From Bradyrhizobium hereditatis (lineage in GTDB: Bacteria; Pseudomonadota; Alphaproteobacteria; Rhizobiales; Xanthobacteraceae), in the NCBI RefSeq assembly GCF_020329435.1, contig NZ_JAGKJK010000012.1, forward strand, positions 124,001 through 188,000: 64,000 nt of DNA. The letters run 5' to 3'. The notes beneath the pieces were generated by a model that made no database searches, was not told the origin of the DNA, and saw nothing but the letters and a program-made list of their open reading frames with translations. Position 1 is the first letter of the stretch, and each line of letters opens with the position of its first letter. This document shows, in pieces, positions 26,376-37,393 of this stretch. The position numbers and the translations under genes were made by a program.

Positions 26376-28138
26376 CGAGCAGTTCTCCCCGTGGCCAGTT
26401 TCGCAGGTTCCGTGCTGTCCCGGACCACCTGCGGCTTCGAGACGGAAGTGACAGCAGGGCGGAGAACTTCGGCAGGTGGGCCGAAACCGATCTGCACACC
26501 ATCCCTCAAAAGGAGCGCAGCATCTGCGATGGTCAACAGCCCGGGCCGATGTGTGACAATGACGAGCGTCGCGCCGCGCGCTCTCGCACGCTCGATGGCG
26601 TTACACAGCGCTTGCTCGCCCTCCGGATCGAGATTGGCATTTGGTTCGTCGAGCAGGATTAACTTGCGATTGCCAAAGAAGGCGCGGGCAAGGCCGATAC
26701 GCTGACGCTGACCACCGGAAAGCTTGTTGCCGTCGCGCCCTATTTCGGTCTGGTAGCCGGCGGGCAGCGCCAGGATCATCTCATGCGCCTGCGCGAGCAT
26801 GGCCGCGGCAACAATGTCCTCGTCACGCGCGTGTTCGCTAAACCCGGCGATCGCTTCGGCCACGGTGCCGCCAAGAAGCTCCACGTCTTGAGGTAGATAG
26901 CCGACAAACTGGCCAAGCTGGTCAGGGTCCCAGTTGTGCAGGGCTGCGTCGTCCAGGCGGACCGTACCGCCGCTCGGTCGTTCCAGCCCTGCCATCAGGC
27001 GCAGCAAGGTCGATTTTCCGGCACCGCTCGGGCCGATCACGACGATTAGCCTGGAAGGAGGGCACCGAAAGTTTATGCCTGCGAGGATCGGACGCTGCGT
27101 CGCGGCCGTCCGATATGTCACCCGCTCGACTTCAATTCTGCCTGATGGCGACGGAAGCAGCGTGCGTCGTTCTCGAACAAGAAGTGGGGTCGCGGCAGCC
27201 TGAACTTGTGTCCAAGCCTCGCGCGCGGATGTCAGCACGCGTCGCGCCGAGATCAGACCCTCCATCGGCTGCAGCGTACGGGCGATCAGGATCGAACTGG
27301 CAATCAAACTGCCCGCCAGCACTTCGTTCTGGAGCACGAGCCAGGCGCCTGCGCCGATTGCGGCAACCTGCAAAATGGTTCTGACCATGCGCGCCGCAGC
27401 GCCGATTGCATAAACGCGCTCGCTGGCGCGAACAACTGGCGACAAGGCCTGGTCGTTGAGGTCCATGAATTCGCGGATGGCGCCTCTGGTCCAGCCCATC
27501 GCACGAACCAGAGCGGCATGGCGGACAATTCCGTCAAGCGTCGCCTGGGTCTTTTGCGCGGCCTGGGTCGCCTGCGCGATTTCGGCGCGCGCGATCCAGC
27601 GGCTCGCGATGCCCATGACGAGCAGCACTGCCGTTCCGACCAGCGCAATCAGGCCGTACCAGGGATGAAGGAGGAAGAGGATGAAAATAAAGGCCGGAAG
27701 AAACGGAGCGTCGAGCAGCGACGCAATCGCTGCGCCGGAAAGGAACGACCTCAGCTCGCGCAGCCTTACAATATCCTGCGCCCGGCCGTCGCCGCGATTG
27801 GTGGCGTCAACAATCATGCTCTCAAGCACGATGGGAACGAGGTGGCGCTCAAACCTTACCGCAAAGCGACTGAGCAACCGGCTGCGCAGGGTGTCGAACG
27901 CAGCATTGAAAACAAGAGCAATTGTGGCGATGACGGTGAGACCAACCAGGGTTTCGACACTGCCGCTGCTGATCACCCGATCGAACACCTCGATCGAGTA
28001 GAAGGGTACGACCAAGAGCAGCATGTTTATAGACACGCTGAAGGCGACGATCCACACTAGTGCGGATCGTCCCGGAATCAATCCAAGCAGCGAGCGTTGG
28101 CTAGACGCTGGGATTTCACAACGATGACGCAAGTGCAT
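26372..28138 (-). CDS. type I secretion ABC transporter (PrtD/HlyB family)
   Basis: A 588-residue fused permease/ATPase. The N-terminal membrane domain (about 20-300) has LLLVVPFYSIEVFDRVISSGS, typical of PrtD-type exporters, and no C39 peptidase. The ATPase domain has Walker A GPSGAGKSTLLRLMAG, signature LSGGQRQRIGLARAFF and Walker B KLILLDEPNANLD. It should export the RTX protein encoded 81 bases upstream in one step from cytosol to exterior with the HlyD-family partner. Confidence 0.94.
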   Translation of the reverse strand: MHLRHRCEIPASSQRSLLGLIPGRSALVWIVAFSVSINMLLLVVPFYSIEVFDRVISSGSVETLVGLTVIATIALVFNAAFDTLRSRLLSRFAVRFERHLVPIVLESMIVDATNRGDGRAQDIVRLRELRSFLSGAAIASLLDAPFLPAFIFILFLLHPWYGLIALVGTAVLLVMGIASRWIARAEIAQATQAAQKTQATLDGIVRHAALVRAMGWTRGAIREFMDLNDQALSPVVRASERVYAIGAAARMVRTILQVAAIGAGAWLVLQNEVLAGSLIASSILIARTLQPMEGLISARRVLTSAREAWTQVQAAATPLLVRERRTLLPSPSGRIEVERVTYRTAATQRPILAGINFRCPPSRLIVVIGPSGAGKSTLLRLMAGLERPSGGTVRLDDAALHNWDPDQLGQFVGYLPQDVELLGGTVAEAIAGFSEHARDEDIVAAAMLAQAHEMILALPAGYQTEIGRDGNKLSGGQRQRIGLARAFFGNRKLILLDEPNANLDPEGEQALCNAIERARARGATLVIVTHRPGLLTIADAALLLRDGVQIGFGPPAEVLRPAVTSVSKPQVVRDSTEPAKLATGRTAR

Positions 28139-28219
28139 AAGTGGCCGGCACTCTCACGAACTGGGTATTGCAGAGGGCCCGGCGGGGCGGCACGGCAGCC
28201 GCCCCGCTCGAGTTTGCAT

Positions 28220-29521
28220 CTACACGATTTCGATGAGCGTATCGCCCGCAGCTTCGTTGATGTCGTCGATCGACGTGAACGCCGTTGCACCACCCGTGAT
28301 GCCATCAAGCGTGATCGTGCCGAAGCCGAAGTCGATCACCGTATTGGTGCCGTCGTCGTCGACCACGACCGTGGTCGGATCGAATCCAGCTTCGGCATCG
28401 ACGTTGATCTCATCGCCGTCGGCAAAGCTGAAATCGGTGACTTCGTCGTCGCCGAAGTCGGCTCCGGTACCATCACCGAAGTTGAGCGTATCCGTTCCGG
28501 CGCCGCCAGTCAGCATATCGTCGCCGGTTCCGCCATCGAGGACATCGGCGCCATTGCCGCCGTCCAGCTCGTCGTCCCCGGCGCCGCCGTTCAAAGTGTC
28601 GGCACCAGCGCCGCCCGCCAACGTGTCGGCCCCGTCGCCGCCGTTCAGTGTATCGCTGCCATCGCCGCCGTCGAGCGTGTCGTCTCCGGCATCGCCGTCC
28701 AGCGTATCCATGCCGGCTCCGCCGCCAAGCTCATCGTCTCCGTCGCCGCCGCTCATGACGTCGTCACCATCGCCGCCGGCCATGACATCGTCGCCGGCAT
28801 TGCCAAACATCGTATCGTTGCCGGCACCGCCATCCATCGTATCCGCGCCGGCGCCACCATTCATGGTGTCGTTACCGTCCTCGCCGTTCAGCGTATCGTT
28901 GCCGGCGCCTCCGTTCAGCACGTCGTCATCGGCACCGCCGTTCAACTCGTCGTTGCCCAGGCCGCCGCTGAGCGTATCGGCACCCGCGTCGCCATTCAGG
29001 ACATCATCGCCGAGGCCGCCGCTCAGCTCGTCGACACCATCACCGCCGTTCAGCTCGTCATCACCGGCACCGCCACTCAGCGTGTCGTCACCAGCATCGC
29101 CAAAGAGGGTATCAGCACCGGCGTTGCCGCTGATGTCGTCGTTTCCATCGCCACCATTGATGTCGTCTTCGCCCGCGCCACCGGACAGAACATCATCGTC
29201 GGCTCCGCCGTCGATAATGTCGTCACCGGCGTTTCCATTGATCGTATCGATGCCGGCATTTCCGTTCAGCGTATCGTCTCCGGCGCCGCCATTGATCTCA
29301 TCATCGCCATCACCGCCGTCGATCGTGTCGTTACCGGCATTGCCGTCCAGCGTATCGTTGCCCGCTCCTCCGTCTATTGTATCGTCACCGGGCCCACCGC
29401 TTACGTCGTCGTCGCCCTCCAATGCGGTTATCGTGTCCATGCCGGCGAGGCCGTTGATCTGGTCGTCCATTGCGGTGCCGGTAAGTGTATCGTCGCCAGG
29501 CGTTCCATTGATCAGTGCCAT
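28220..29521 (-). CDS. RTX-repeat calcium-binding secreted protein
   Basis: A 433-residue protein made almost wholly of roughly 35-40 nonapeptide repeats of the GGxGxDxLx type (residues about 5-350; GGAGDDTLNG, NAGIDTING, GGDGDDVMSG). The repeats should fold into a Ca2+-binding beta-roll outside the cell. A short C-terminal domain (DEVTDFSFADGDEINVDAEA onward) ends TLIEIV, consistent with an uncleaved type I secretion signal. There is no enzymatic domain. The start is fixed by GGAG 7 bases upstream. It is the first gene of the secretion operon and the likely cargo. Confidence 0.92.
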   Translation of the reverse strand: MALINGTPGDDTLTGTAMDDQINGLAGMDTITALEGDDDVSGGPGDDTIDGGAGNDTLDGNAGNDTIDGGDGDDEINGGAGDDTLNGNAGIDTINGNAGDDIIDGGADDDVLSGGAGEDDINGGDGNDDISGNAGADTLFGDAGDDTLSGGAGDDELNGGDGVDELSGGLGDDVLNGDAGADTLSGGLGNDELNGGADDDVLNGGAGNDTLNGEDGNDTMNGGAGADTMDGGAGNDTMFGNAGDDVMAGGDGDDVMSGGDGDDELGGGAGMDTLDGDAGDDTLDGGDGSDTLNGGDGADTLAGGAGADTLNGGAGDDELDGGNGADVLDGGTGDDMLTGGAGTDTLNFGDGTGADFGDDEVTDFSFADGDEINVDAEAGFDPTTVVVDDDGTNTVIDFGFGTITLDGITGGATAFTSIDDINEAAGDTLIEIV

Positions 29522-29907
29522 GGTATCTGCTCCTTACGCCAGAGCATTCGCGATGCGGGACGGCTTGCAGTCCGTCATGCACTAGCGGTGTTGTGTTGCT
29601 TCAATTTCCATCACGATCAACGTGGATTCGTCACGATCGATGTGAGGTGCGATGGCGGCAACTTGGATGAAGGCGGGGCGGAGTCACAATCCCCATCTGG
29701 GGACAAAAGAAATGTCAGGTAGACGACGTTGACGCGCAGAGCGCGCGCTCGCTAGCAGATTTGACTATGAGTCTGCTGTGACAGAAGCCGAATTCGGTCA
29801 CGATCGGAAATATTCGCACATACTTTTTGATGCGTTGGGCTCGGCGAACGCGCGCGACATTAACGCCTGCCGCCGAACCCGATCACCTTGGCGCAGGCTT
29901 GAGCTAT
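29522..29907 (-). promoter_or_regulatory. promoter region of the RTX operon
   Basis: About 390 bases without a gene, upstream of the RTX start. The octamer TCACGATC occurs at 29611-29618, 29631-29638 (20 bases apart) and 29798-29805, with a one-mismatch copy TCACAATC at 29684-29691. Spacing of two helical turns suggests a protein-binding array. The binding protein is unknown; the operon's own LuxR-type regulator is a candidate. Confidence 0.35.
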
Positions 29908-30004
29908 AGCGTTTTTCAGCAAAGTGGATACCGTTCGCGTGAAGAGAACGCGTTGAAACAAGATCTAGAGCTTCGGTTCTAAATCCATCAGAACCGAAGC
30001 TCTA
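29908..30004 (+). repeat. dispersed element with terminal hairpin, copy 1
   Basis: An AGCGTTTTT...GTTCGCGTGAAGA...AACGCGTT block is followed by a perfect 15-bp hairpin (29966-29980 with 29990-30004). The same arrangement with a different hairpin sequence recurs at 59590-59677. A diverged third copy may lie near 31765-31795. Confidence 0.7.
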
Positions 30005-30037
30005 ACTACGTAGATCGCGAAGGAAAATATATCGGGT

Positions 30038-30340
30038 TTACGGCTGCGGGCCGTCATAGCCCTCGATGACGATGAGGTCCGCGATCGAATGCGGCTGCCG
30101 CACCTTGATGTTGGCCTGATATTCCGGTGAGTTGTAACAGGCCAGCGCTTTCTCGTAGCTGTCGAACTCGATCACGACGTTGCGCGAGCGGCTTTGGCCC
30201 TCGACTGCGGTGAACTTGCCGCCGCGTACGACATAGCGCCCGCCGAATTTTTTGAAGATCGCGAGATTGGCCGCCGCATAGGGCTTGTAGCCCTCGTCAT
30301 TGTTAACGTCGACACGACCGATCCAGTACCCCTTCGCCAT
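30038..30340 (-). CDS. DUF1330 domain-containing protein
   Basis: A 100-residue protein of the DUF1330 family (dimeric alpha/beta-barrel fold): AKGYWIGRVDVNND, then FKKFGGRYVVRGG and VVIEFDSYEKALACYNSPEYQ. No catalytic role is established for the family. The ATG at 30340 has GGAG 6 bases upstream and is preferred over a start at 30364. It lies 32 bases downstream of pyrF on the same strand. Confidence 0.88.
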   Translation of the reverse strand: MAKGYWIGRVDVNNDEGYKPYAAANLAIFKKFGGRYVVRGGKFTAVEGQSRSRNVVIEFDSYEKALACYNSPEYQANIKVRQPHSIADLIVIEGYDGPQP

Positions 30341-30372
30341 CTCACTCTCCTTTTCTCGTTTCACCGTTTTGA

Positions 30373-31083
30373 TTACGTCAGCGCCTGCTTGATTTCTGCC
30401 TGAATGGCATCCGCCGCGACCTTGGGATCGGCGGCTTCCGTGATCGGCCGTCCGACCACGAGGTAATCTGCGCCGGCAGCGATTGCACGCGCCGGCGTCA
30501 TGATGCGCTTCTGATCACCAGTCGCAGCGCCTGCAGGCCGAATGCCCGGCGTCACCAGGTTCATCTGGTGGCCGACGATTTTGCGCAAGCTTGCCGCCTC
30601 TTCTGGCGAGCTGACGAGGCCGTCGACGCCGAGCACCTGCGCCTGCTGCGCGCGCGCTTCGACCAGGTCGGAGACGTTGAGGCGATAGCCCGCGGCGTGG
30701 AGATCGCCGTCGTCATAGGAGGTCAGCACGGTGACGGCGAGAATCTTCAGGCCCGAGCCGGCGCGCGCCTCGACCGCGGCCTTCATGGTCTGCGGATAGG
30801 CATGCACGGTGAGGAACGTTGCGCCGAGCCTTGCGACGCTCTCGACGCCGCGCGCTACCGTATTGCCGATGTCGTGCAGCTTGAGATCGATGAAGACCTT
30901 CTTGCCTGACTTCGCCAGTTGCTGCGCCAGCGGCAGTCCGCCAGCATAGGCTAGCTGATAGCCGATCTTGTAGAAGCTGACGCTGTCGCCGAGCCGAGCG
31001 ATCATCGCTTCCGCGTCCGCGACCCCGGGCAGATCGAGCGCGACGATCAGGCGGTCCTTTGCTGCGATATCGGCTGGCTGCAT
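30373..31083 (-). CDS. pyrF: orotidine 5'-phosphate decarboxylase
   Basis: A 236-residue TIM barrel that makes UMP, the last step of de novo pyrimidine synthesis. [17 protein letters not shown] opens the barrel. [14 protein letters not shown] carries the catalytic Asp-Lys-Asp set. [10 protein letters not shown] and [12 protein letters not shown] are the phosphate-binding loops. The length is normal. It lies between the FMN reductase gene (6 bases upstream) and the DUF1330 gene, all on one strand and probably one transcript. Confidence 0.96.
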   Translation of the reverse strand: MQPADIAAKDRLIVALDLPGVADAEAMIARLGDSVSFYKIGYQLAYAGGLPLAQQLAKSGKKVFIDLKLHDIGNTVARGVESVARLGATFLTVHAYPQTMKAAVEARAGSGLKILAVTVLTSYDDGDLHAAGYRLNVSDLVEARAQQAQVLGVDGLVSSPEEAASLRKIVGHQMNLVTPGIRPAGAATGDQKRIMTPARAIAAGADYLVVGRPITEAADPKVAADAIQAEIKQALT

Positions 31084-31089
31084 GTCACC

Positions 31090-31668
31090 TCACATCATGC
31101 GTTGGGAAACGTCGATCAACTGCCGTACCAGCGCTTTTAACGCATCGCTATCGGCTGAATTTCTCAGGCGATCCATCTCATCATAGGCGTCCTCGGCGAA
31201 GGACAGAGCGAGCTGGTTCGGGATCACCTGGGCATGACAGGCCGAGAGGATCAACCGCAGCGCAGCCAACGCGCGGGCGCCGCCGAGCCGGTTTCCGGAC
31301 GCAGAGGCGATCGCGAACACCCGCCCGCGAAACACTTGGCCCCGTGTCTCATGCGGGTCCTGCACCCGGCTCACCCAGTCGATGGTGTTTTTCACCAGCG
31401 CCGGCACTGAGGAATTATATTCCGGCGTCACGATGAGCACGCCATGATGCGCCGCCATCATGCGCTTCAGGTTGACGGCATGCTTCGGCACGCCGGACTT
31501 TGCCTGCAGGTCGCCGTCATAGATCGGCAGCGGATAATCGCCGAGCGAGATGCGGGTGACGTCGACGCCTTCCTGCGCCAGCGCATGCGCGGCCACCGCA
31601 GCCAGCTTCGCATTGAGCGAGCCGGTCCGTAGCGATCCCGGGATCACGAGGATTTTCAGCGCGGACAT
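31090..31668 (-). CDS. NADPH-dependent FMN reductase-like protein
   Basis: A 192-residue flavodoxin-like protein. The FMN phosphate loop is IPGSLRTGSLNAKLA near the N-terminus. IVTPEYNSSVPALVKNTIDWVSR and FAIASASGNRLGGARAL are the other hallmarks of the NADPH-dependent FMN/chromate reductase family. The ATG at 31668 gives MSALKILVIPG; a start at 31731 would add 21 residues unlike the family. The physiological acceptor is unknown. Confidence 0.9.
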   Translation of the reverse strand: MSALKILVIPGSLRTGSLNAKLAAVAAHALAQEGVDVTRISLGDYPLPIYDGDLQAKSGVPKHAVNLKRMMAAHHGVLIVTPEYNSSVPALVKNTIDWVSRVQDPHETRGQVFRGRVFAIASASGNRLGGARALAALRLILSACHAQVIPNQLALSFAEDAYDEMDRLRNSADSDALKALVRQLIDVSQRMM

Positions 31669-31804
31669 CGTTGAATTCGTATTCGGGGCAAAGCCTGCCA
31701 ACGCGAATACGCGTGGCGAGCATTTCTTCAAAATGCTCTTAGCGGATAAGTCGCGCGTATTCTATTCGCAAAAACCGGTACCCGCTTTTGCGGAATACAC
31801 GGTA

Positions 31805-32404
31805 TCAGCCCTTGCGATACACCCAGACCCGGGCGGGCGGAAGGTTCATCCAGATCCGCTCGGAAGCTTCTGTGGTCACGCCCGGCAGCGATTTCGGGAT
31901 CGGCGGGGCGACCGAATAGGTGAACTGCACGAAGGGCGCACCGGGCGCCAGCGCCATGAAGGCGTCGCGGATCAATTTCAGGCGCGTCAGCATGGGCTTG
32001 GTCACGAGCGGCAGGCCGGAGACCACGGCAGAGGCAGGCGCTTCCAGCACCTCGCCCAGCGACTCGCGCAGCGCATAGGCGTCACCCTGCACCACCTTGG
32101 CCTGCGGATAACGGTCGCGCAACAGCGCGCAGAAGCCTGGATTGTACTCGACCAGCACCAGCCGCTTCTGGTCGACGCCATGCTCGATCAGCGCGTTGGT
32201 GATCGCGCCGGTGCCGGGCCCAAGTTCGATGACCGGTCCTTCAGATTCGACGTCGACATATTGCGCCATGGTGCGGGCGAGCACCTTGCTCGACGGCATC
32301 ACCGCGCCCATGTGCAGCGGCTTCTCGATCCATGAACGGAGGAAGCGAACCTCGTCGTCGAGACGAGGCTTCTTCAACGCACGCACGGACGATTGCAAAG
32401 GCAT
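31805..32404 (-). CDS. Rhizobium-type phospholipid N-methyltransferase-like (PmtA family)
   Basis: A 199-residue class I SAM methyltransferase. The SAM motif is VIELGPGTGAITNALIEHG. RFLRSWIEKPLHMGAVMPSSKVLARTMA precedes it and SGLPLVTKP is the motif IV-like stretch. This layout is that of the soluble rhizobial phosphatidylethanolamine N-methyltransferases leading to phosphatidylcholine. The same fold also occurs in rRNA adenine methyltransferases, so the lipid substrate is likely but not proven. No signal peptide or membrane segment is present. Confidence 0.75.
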   Translation of the reverse strand: MPLQSSVRALKKPRLDDEVRFLRSWIEKPLHMGAVMPSSKVLARTMAQYVDVESEGPVIELGPGTGAITNALIEHGVDQKRLVLVEYNPGFCALLRDRYPQAKVVQGDAYALRESLGEVLEAPASAVVSGLPLVTKPMLTRLKLIRDAFMALAPGAPFVQFTYSVAPPIPKSLPGVTTEASERIWMNLPPARVWVYRKG

Positions 32405-32612
32405 GTCGCTACCAGGCGGGACCCGCTTTGAGCGGGGATGTCAGAAAACGGTCATAAACACGTATAGGTCGACGGTGGTACGGTCAAGCCAAACGGTGAT
32501 GCGCCAGCCGCGCCAAAGTGCCCGCGACCGGGCAATAACACACTGTGCAAGCTGAATGAATCATGACTGACGGGGCGAGGATCACACGCTCGCCCGGCCT
32601 GTCTGGTGCGGC

Positions 32613-33746
32613 TCAGGAGCTGCTGGCGCGGTTGCCGAAGAAGTCCTTGACCTTGGTGAAGAAGCCCAAAGCTTCCGGCTGGGTGGCGCCGGACGACAGT
32701 TTTTCGAACTCGGCGAGCAGTTCCTGCTGCTTCTTAGTCAGATTTTGCGGCGTTTCGACCACGACCTGCACATACATGTCGCCGGTCTGACGTGAGCGGA
32801 GTACCGGCATGCCTTTTGATGCAATGCGGAAACGGCGGCCAGACTGCGTTCCCGCCGGCACTTTCACCTTGGTCTTGCCCTTGTCGATGGTCGGCACCTC
32901 GAACTCACCGCCAAGCGCGGCCGACACCATCGAGATCGGAACCCGGCAGTGCAGATCGGCACCGTCGCGCTGGAAGAATTCGTGCGTGGCCAGCGACAGG
33001 AAGATATAGAGGTCGCCGGGCGGGCCGCCGCGGATGCCGGCCTCGCCTTCGCCAGCGAGGCGAATGCGCGTGCCGTCCTCGACGCCCGGCGGGATATTGA
33101 CCGACAGCGTGCGGTCGCGCGTCACGCGGCCCGTCCCTGAGCAGTTCGGGCAGGCATCCTCGATCATCTGGCCGCGGCCCTGACAGCCGGGGCAGGTCCG
33201 CTCCAGCGTGAAGAAGCCCTGCGCCTGGCGGACACGGCCGGCGCCGCCGCACATCGAGCAGGTCTTCGGCTTGGTGCCGGCCTTGGCGCCGGTGCCCGAG
33301 CAGGGTTCGCAGGTGACCGAGACCGGAATTTCGATCTGCGCGGTCTTGCCCTGGAACGCCTCTTCGAGCGTGATTTCCATGTTGTAGCGCAGGTCGGCAC
33401 CGCGCTCGCGGCCGCCGCCGCGGCGCTGTCCGGCCATGCCGAACAGGTCTTCGAAAATATCCGAGAAGGAAGAGGCGAAGCCGGCGCCGAAGCCGGGGCC
33501 GCCGCCGCCCATGCCCTGCTCGAAGGCAGCATGGCCGTAGCGGTCGTAGGCGGCGCGCTTCTCGCCGTCCTTCAGCACCTCGTAAGCTTCGTTGATTTCC
33601 TTGAACTTCACTTCGCTGGTGGCATCGCCCGGATTGCGATCGGGGTGCCATTTCATCGCCAGCTTGCGAAAAGCCGCCTTGAGCTTCGAGTCGTCCGCGT
33701 TCCGATCGACTTCCAGGGTTTCGTAATAGCAGCGCTTCGTGGACAT
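32613..33746 (-). CDS. dnaJ: chaperone protein DnaJ
   Basis: A 377-residue Hsp40 co-chaperone of DnaK. The J domain (1-70) contains the HPD tripeptide. A Gly/Phe-rich linker (about 75-110, [18 protein letters not shown]) follows. The zinc domain has four CxxCxGxG motifs ([32 protein letters not shown]), then the substrate-binding C-terminal domains. It lies 145 bases downstream of dnaK, with a terminator-like hairpin between that may lower dnaJ relative to dnaK. Confidence 0.97.
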   Translation of the reverse strand: MSTKRCYYETLEVDRNADDSKLKAAFRKLAMKWHPDRNPGDATSEVKFKEINEAYEVLKDGEKRAAYDRYGHAAFEQGMGGGGPGFGAGFASSFSDIFEDLFGMAGQRRGGGRERGADLRYNMEITLEEAFQGKTAQIEIPVSVTCEPCSGTGAKAGTKPKTCSMCGGAGRVRQAQGFFTLERTCPGCQGRGQMIEDACPNCSGTGRVTRDRTLSVNIPPGVEDGTRIRLAGEGEAGIRGGPPGDLYIFLSLATHEFFQRDGADLHCRVPISMVSAALGGEFEVPTIDKGKTKVKVPAGTQSGRRFRIASKGMPVLRSRQTGDMYVQVVVETPQNLTKKQQELLAEFEKLSSGATQPEALGFFTKVKDFFGNRASSS

Positions 33747-33819
33747 CAGTCAAACCCGCCCGAATTCGTCTTCATGCCGAAGGCACCCTCACCAGAAAAG
33801 ATGCCGCCATCGGCTTAAA

Positions 33820-33876
33820 GAAAAATGACCCTCACCCATTGAACGCAGCGCTCGCGCTCTTTTGGATGAGGGTCAT
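33820..33876 (-). terminator. hairpin with T run between dnaK and dnaJ
   Basis: Read on the minus strand, ATGACCCTCATCCA (33863-33876) pairs with TGGGTGAGGGTCAT (33825-33838), with one non-Watson-Crick pair. An inner AGCGC/GCGCT stem sits in the loop, and TTTTTC follows the outer stem. It could act as an attenuator or partial terminator in the dnaK-to-dnaJ direction. Confidence 0.55.
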
Positions 33877-33891
33877 GATCGAAAGCCCGCT

Positions 33892-35790
<1,899 letters not shown>

Positions 35791-35892
35791 GGTCCTCATA
35801 TCCTTCTTTTTGCGGCAGGTTGGCTGGGCCCTGGACGGCGCACCTAACCGAACCCCCAACGTTCAAATACTCGCGATATTGCGACGGTGAGC

Positions 35893-35923
35893 CTCATATA
35901 GGAGGGTGGGTTGTGCCTGCAAG
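35893..35923 (-). promoter_or_regulatory. sigma-32 (RpoH) promoter of dnaK
   Basis: On the minus strand, CTTG (plus 35920-35923), a 17-base spacer and CCTATATGAG (plus 35893-35902) match the alphaproteobacterial heat-shock consensus CTTG-N17-CyTATnTnnG. It lies about 100 bases before the dnaK ATG. Confidence 0.82.
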
Positions 35924-36343
35924 GACCGAACGCAAGCTTAGGGCCTGAAAAACCTGACGTTTGAAAGATTGTGTCAGCGGCGAACCGGCCCCGGGCTCTG
36001 CGTCAAGCGCGGTTAAGAAACTGGCAAGACCCTCCATCGTCATGCCGCCAAAGTGTTGTCCGCCGATGCGGCTCATCCCGACCGCGGACCGGCGGCAAGG
36101 TGGGAGGGAGCGGTATTTGGCCGCTGCGAACGCCTCAAAAAAGCGCCCCGAGAGCGGGCAAAATGCCGACATATCGCGATGTAACGGGGGAACGGACGTC
36201 TACCCTGCCCTGTTGCACGGACGTCAAAACCGCTAAAAGCGGGCCGACTGGAACGACCCTGTCGTGCCTTGAGGCCCTCCTAAGATTCCAAGAGCTGCAT
36301 CGTCCGACCTTGAACGGCCTCGATACCAACCGGTAGACCCGCT
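35924..36343. other. non-coding gap upstream of dnaK
   Basis: About 420 bases between the dnaK promoter and the next plus-strand gene. Short open frames occur on both strands, but none has a ribosome-binding site or family resemblance. The promoter of the secreted-protein gene at 36344 must lie at the right end. Confidence 0.45.
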
Positions 36344-37297
36344 ATGACGCCATTTCGATCCTTCGCTGCGGTTGCCCTGATCGTCACCGCCATCTCTTCC
36401 GCCGTTGCCGATTCCGCGTTGGCCGCCGATCCGGTCTTCCCGCCCGGCGCCAGGGTGGGCATGACGCCGCTGGTCGGTCTCAACAAGGCCAAGGCGTTCA
36501 TCGGCTTCGAAACCGAGGACCGTGGCGTCAAGGTGCTGGTCGCGGACCTGCCGGCCGAGGCCTATGGCGAAGTCGCCAACGCCTTCAAGGCTAATCCGGG
36601 CGGCACCGGCGGCATCAAGCCGGAAAGCATCGAAACCGCGGCCGGGCTTGGCTACTACACGGTCGAAAACGGCAAGGATGGTACGACCAATGTGCGCCGC
36701 TATTCGATGATCCTGCCCGGCCCGAGCTTCTCCGGCTATGTCGCCATGCAGGTGCCGGAGAACGCCTCGAAGATCTATACCGACGATGCCGTGCGCCAGA
36801 TGTTCGCCACCGCCGCCATTCGCACTGAGGTGCCGGTCGACGAGCAGCTTGGGCTGATGCCGTTCAAGATCAGCGAACTCTCGAGTTTCAAGAACGTGCG
36901 CACGCTGGCGCCGGGCGCGGCCCTCATTCTCTCCGACAGCGACGAGAAGAAGGGTTTTGAGATCGCACCCTTCATGATCATCGGCCTGATCGGCTCGACT
37001 GCTGCTTCGCCCGACGATCGCGGCCGCTTTGCCCAGCAGATCGCAGCCACCATCCCCGGCGTACGCGACGGCAAGATCACGATGTCCGAACCGGTCCGCA
37101 TCGACGGCCAGCCCGGCTACGAGACGCGTATCGACGCCATCAGCGGCAAGGACAATACGCCTGTCACCATCGTGCAATGGCTGCGGTTCGGCTCCCAGAC
37201 CTCGATGCGCATCATCGGTTCTTCGCCGCGTGATGAGTGGAGTAAGGCCTTTCCACGCTTCCGTGCGGTGCGGGACGGAATCCAGCCGCGGACCTGA
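36344..37297 (+). CDS. secreted protein of unknown function
   Basis: A 317-residue protein with a clear signal peptide (about 1-28, cleavage near SALAADP). The mature part begins VFPPGARVGMTPLVGLNKAKAF and contains alternating strands and helices (FETEDRGVKVLVADLP, VQWLRFGSQTSMRIIGSSPRDEW). The overall shape recalls small periplasmic PsbP/DUF1795-like proteins, but no family is recognised with confidence. It stands alone between the dnaK promoter region and the nicotinamidase gene. Confidence 0.75.
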   Translation: MTPFRSFAAVALIVTAISSAVADSALAADPVFPPGARVGMTPLVGLNKAKAFIGFETEDRGVKVLVADLPAEAYGEVANAFKANPGGTGGIKPESIETAAGLGYYTVENGKDGTTNVRRYSMILPGPSFSGYVAMQVPENASKIYTDDAVRQMFATAAIRTEVPVDEQLGLMPFKISELSSFKNVRTLAPGAALILSDSDEKKGFEIAPFMIIGLIGSTAASPDDRGRFAQQIAATIPGVRDGKITMSEPVRIDGQPGYETRIDAISGKDNTPVTIVQWLRFGSQTSMRIIGSSPRDEWSKAFPRFRAVRDGIQPRT

Positions 37298-37393
37298 TCC
37301 CCACATTGGGGCCAACCCGCAATTTCGGGCTTTCGTTCGTACACACATGGAACTAGCCTTCCCTGCAGTCGGGTTCGCAAGGGGAGATGTGCT

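Noticed and set aside
28220-29400. The tandem DNA pattern considered as a CRISPR array or satellite
   Set aside because: The periodicity is 27 bases and codes for RTX nonapeptides; there are no constant repeat-spacer units and no cas genes.
28097-29722. A 541-codon open frame antisense to the RTX gene, with a second long frame at 28233-29585
   Set aside because: Both stay open because the nonapeptide-repeat codons rarely make stops in reverse frames. They are low-complexity, have no family resemblance and no ribosome-binding site, whereas the minus strand encodes a textbook RTX protein.
35894-36172. 92-codon minus-strand frame upstream of dnaK
   Set aside because: Its 3' end lies on the RpoH promoter and it has no ribosome-binding site or family similarity.
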